A stretch of 64,000 bases of DNA from Leadbetterella sp035299025 (GTDB lineage: Bacteria; Bacteroidota; Bacteroidia; Cytophagales; Spirosomataceae), in NCBI GenBank assembly GCA_035299025.1, contig DATGXK010000016.1, positions 1-64,000 of the forward strand. Direction: 5' to 3'. The translations under genes were made by a program, and so were the position numbers. The notes below the pieces were generated by a model, which made no database searches, was not told where the DNA came from, and saw only the letters and a list, made by a program, of their open reading frames with translations. Positions 63,149 through 64,000 of this stretch are shown here, one piece after another; within the stretch, counting starts at the first letter, position 1; each line of letters opens with the position of its first letter.

Positions 63149-63772
63149 ATGGCGAGACAAATAAAGTCGAAAACCGTACTTGACAAAATCCACGAATATC
63201 AACCTTTGAATATAAACTTAAGGTTTTATGAAGCCATGAGAGAAGAGTTTAAAACAGGAGATTTGCTCTTTTTTTCGGGCAATCATTGGCTCTCAGGCTT
63301 GATACGCTGGCGGAGTAAGTCGGCTTGGAGTCATGTGGGCATGGTGGTTAGGATCGAGGAGTTAGATAGAGTTTTTTTGATAGAAAGTGTCTTAGAAGTC
63401 GGCGTAAGGATGTTGCCACTGTCATTTATCTATAAGGATTACGATGGAAAAAATAAACCTTACAAAGGCAGAGTAGCTTGGACACGACACGATCTTTTGG
63501 CAAACGATTTGGTAAAACAAAAGACGGTGAAGGAGTTTTGCGTGGACAACCTCTCGAAACAATATGACCGAAAAGAGTATTGGCGAATCCTATGGAGGAG
63601 CTTTTGGGGATTTGATAATTTCTTTCATGACGAAAAATATACCTGTGCCGAATACATTTATGAAGCTTTCAAATATGCTCGTGTCGAATTACCAAAAGAG
63701 AAAGGTGTTTTCATCAGCCCAGGAGCATTTTGGCGACAGAAAGAGTTGGAGATGAAGGCTATACTTATTTGA
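63149..63772 (+). CDS. YiiX-like permuted NlpC/P60 cysteine hydrolase
   Basis: 207 residues, no signal peptide. Order of motifs is that of permuted papain-like YiiX/YebB proteins: GDLLFFSGNHWLSGLIRWRS, then the His motif SAWSHVGMVVRI, and near the C terminus the Cys motif YTCAEYIYEAF. The catalytic pair would be His65 and the Cys of TCAEY. Such enzymes hydrolyse amide or acyl bonds, possibly on peptidoglycan or lipids. Substrate unknown. Confidence 0.82.
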   Translation: MARQIKSKTVLDKIHEYQPLNINLRFYEAMREEFKTGDLLFFSGNHWLSGLIRWRSKSAWSHVGMVVRIEELDRVFLIESVLEVGVRMLPLSFIYKDYDGKNKPYKGRVAWTRHDLLANDLVKQKTVKEFCVDNLSKQYDRKEYWRILWRSFWGFDNFFHDEKYTCAEYIYEAFKYARVELPKEKGVFISPGAFWRQKELEMKAILI

Positions 63773-63842
63773 GAGTTAATTTTCTGGCTTCGTTGTAGTA
63801 CAGGATTTTATTCCAATTTATAGTAAAATCAATTCATTATCT

Positions 63843-63992
63843 TTTTGACTAAAGTCGAAATGGAATTCAATTTCAGTATCCACTGGCTAAAGCCAGTGGC
63901 AATTAAAACCTTGGTTCAAAACACGATGTTAAATTCCCTCCATCTTTAGATGGAGTTTGCGAAATTTCAAGCAGTATTTGGCTTTAGCCAAA
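63843..63992. repeat. Series of four REP-like hairpins with a shared TAAA/TTTA loop
   Basis: Hairpins at 63843-63860 (GAC-TAAA-GTC core), 63880-63899 (CCACTGGC-TAAA-GCCAGTGG, perfect), 63938-63955 (CTCCATC-TTTA-GATGGAG, perfect) and 63977-63992 (TTTGGC-TTTA-GCCAAA, perfect). The loop is TAAA in the first two and TTTA in the last two, so the pairs are in opposite orientation. The arrangement resembles REP sequences linked to REP-associated tyrosine transposases. It continues to, or ends at, the window edge. Confidence 0.6.
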
Positions 63993-64000
63993 ATTTTAAT

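Overview
The window is a chromosomal segment of a member of the Bacteroidota, most likely a Cytophagia-type, gliding or T9SS-competent bacterium. Four things point there: a giant surface protein ending in a gliding-motility/type B T9SS sorting domain, a SusC-like TonB-dependent receptor, the Bacteroidota promoter signature (TTTG, about 20 bp, TAnnTTTG) ahead of several genes, and the block mutY - HU - rng. The DNA is AT-rich, intergenic regions are short, and recognisable Shine-Dalgarno sequences are rare. No rRNA, tRNA, CRISPR array, phage or complete insertion sequence was seen.

Layout. 1-8.6 kb: the 3' part of a giant Cys-rich repeat surface protein, then an OmpA/PD40/TPR outer-membrane protein. 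8.6-15 kb: mutY (-), HU, a TPR protein, a 29-residue basic ribosomal-type protein, rng, a CPBP protease (-) and dusB. 15-21.7 kb: secA, a DUF4230 protein and a CcmF-like haem lyase, all minus. 21.8-29.7 kb: thioredoxin, a GroES-like protein with a D-threonine-aldolase-like enzyme, a VOC protein with nnr, two arsenosugar-type glycosyltransferases flanking a double VOC protein, and a HipA-like kinase/DUF3037 pair. 29.8-34.7 kb: an apparent operon of TonB-dependent receptor, methylthioribose-kinase-like kinase and exported nucleoside hydrolase. 34.9-40.2 kb: rplS, dapF, rho, two small envelope proteins and kdsC. 40.2-43.9 kb: trehalase and an MFS transporter, divergent from an AraC regulator. 43.9-48.9 kb: LytTR regulator, FKBP, tail-specific protease and polyprenyl synthase. 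49.5-54.3 kb: hisH-hisA-hisF and lon. 54.4-61.1 kb: a copper/heavy-metal locus. 61.1-64 kb: saccharopine-dehydrogenase-like protein, an A-type Fe-S carrier and a YiiX-like hydrolase.

The most unusual content is the copper locus. It holds a Cys-rich exported protein, an HMA-DUF3347 protein, two multicopper oxidases, PepSY and DUF2911 proteins, a small metal-binding lipoprotein and possibly a 23-residue Cys-containing peptide. The second oxidase appears fused to a C-terminal CopB-like outer-membrane barrel. No efflux pump or regulator is visible, so the locus looks built for oxidation and sequestration of copper in the periplasm and outer membrane.

Non-coding DNA also carries structure: a two-copy, roughly 190-bp intergenic repeat with long inverted arms, a candidate small RNA with its own promoter and terminator, a series of REP-like hairpins at the right edge, and many intrinsic terminators. 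All calls come from reading the sequence and recalling families; no database search was run.
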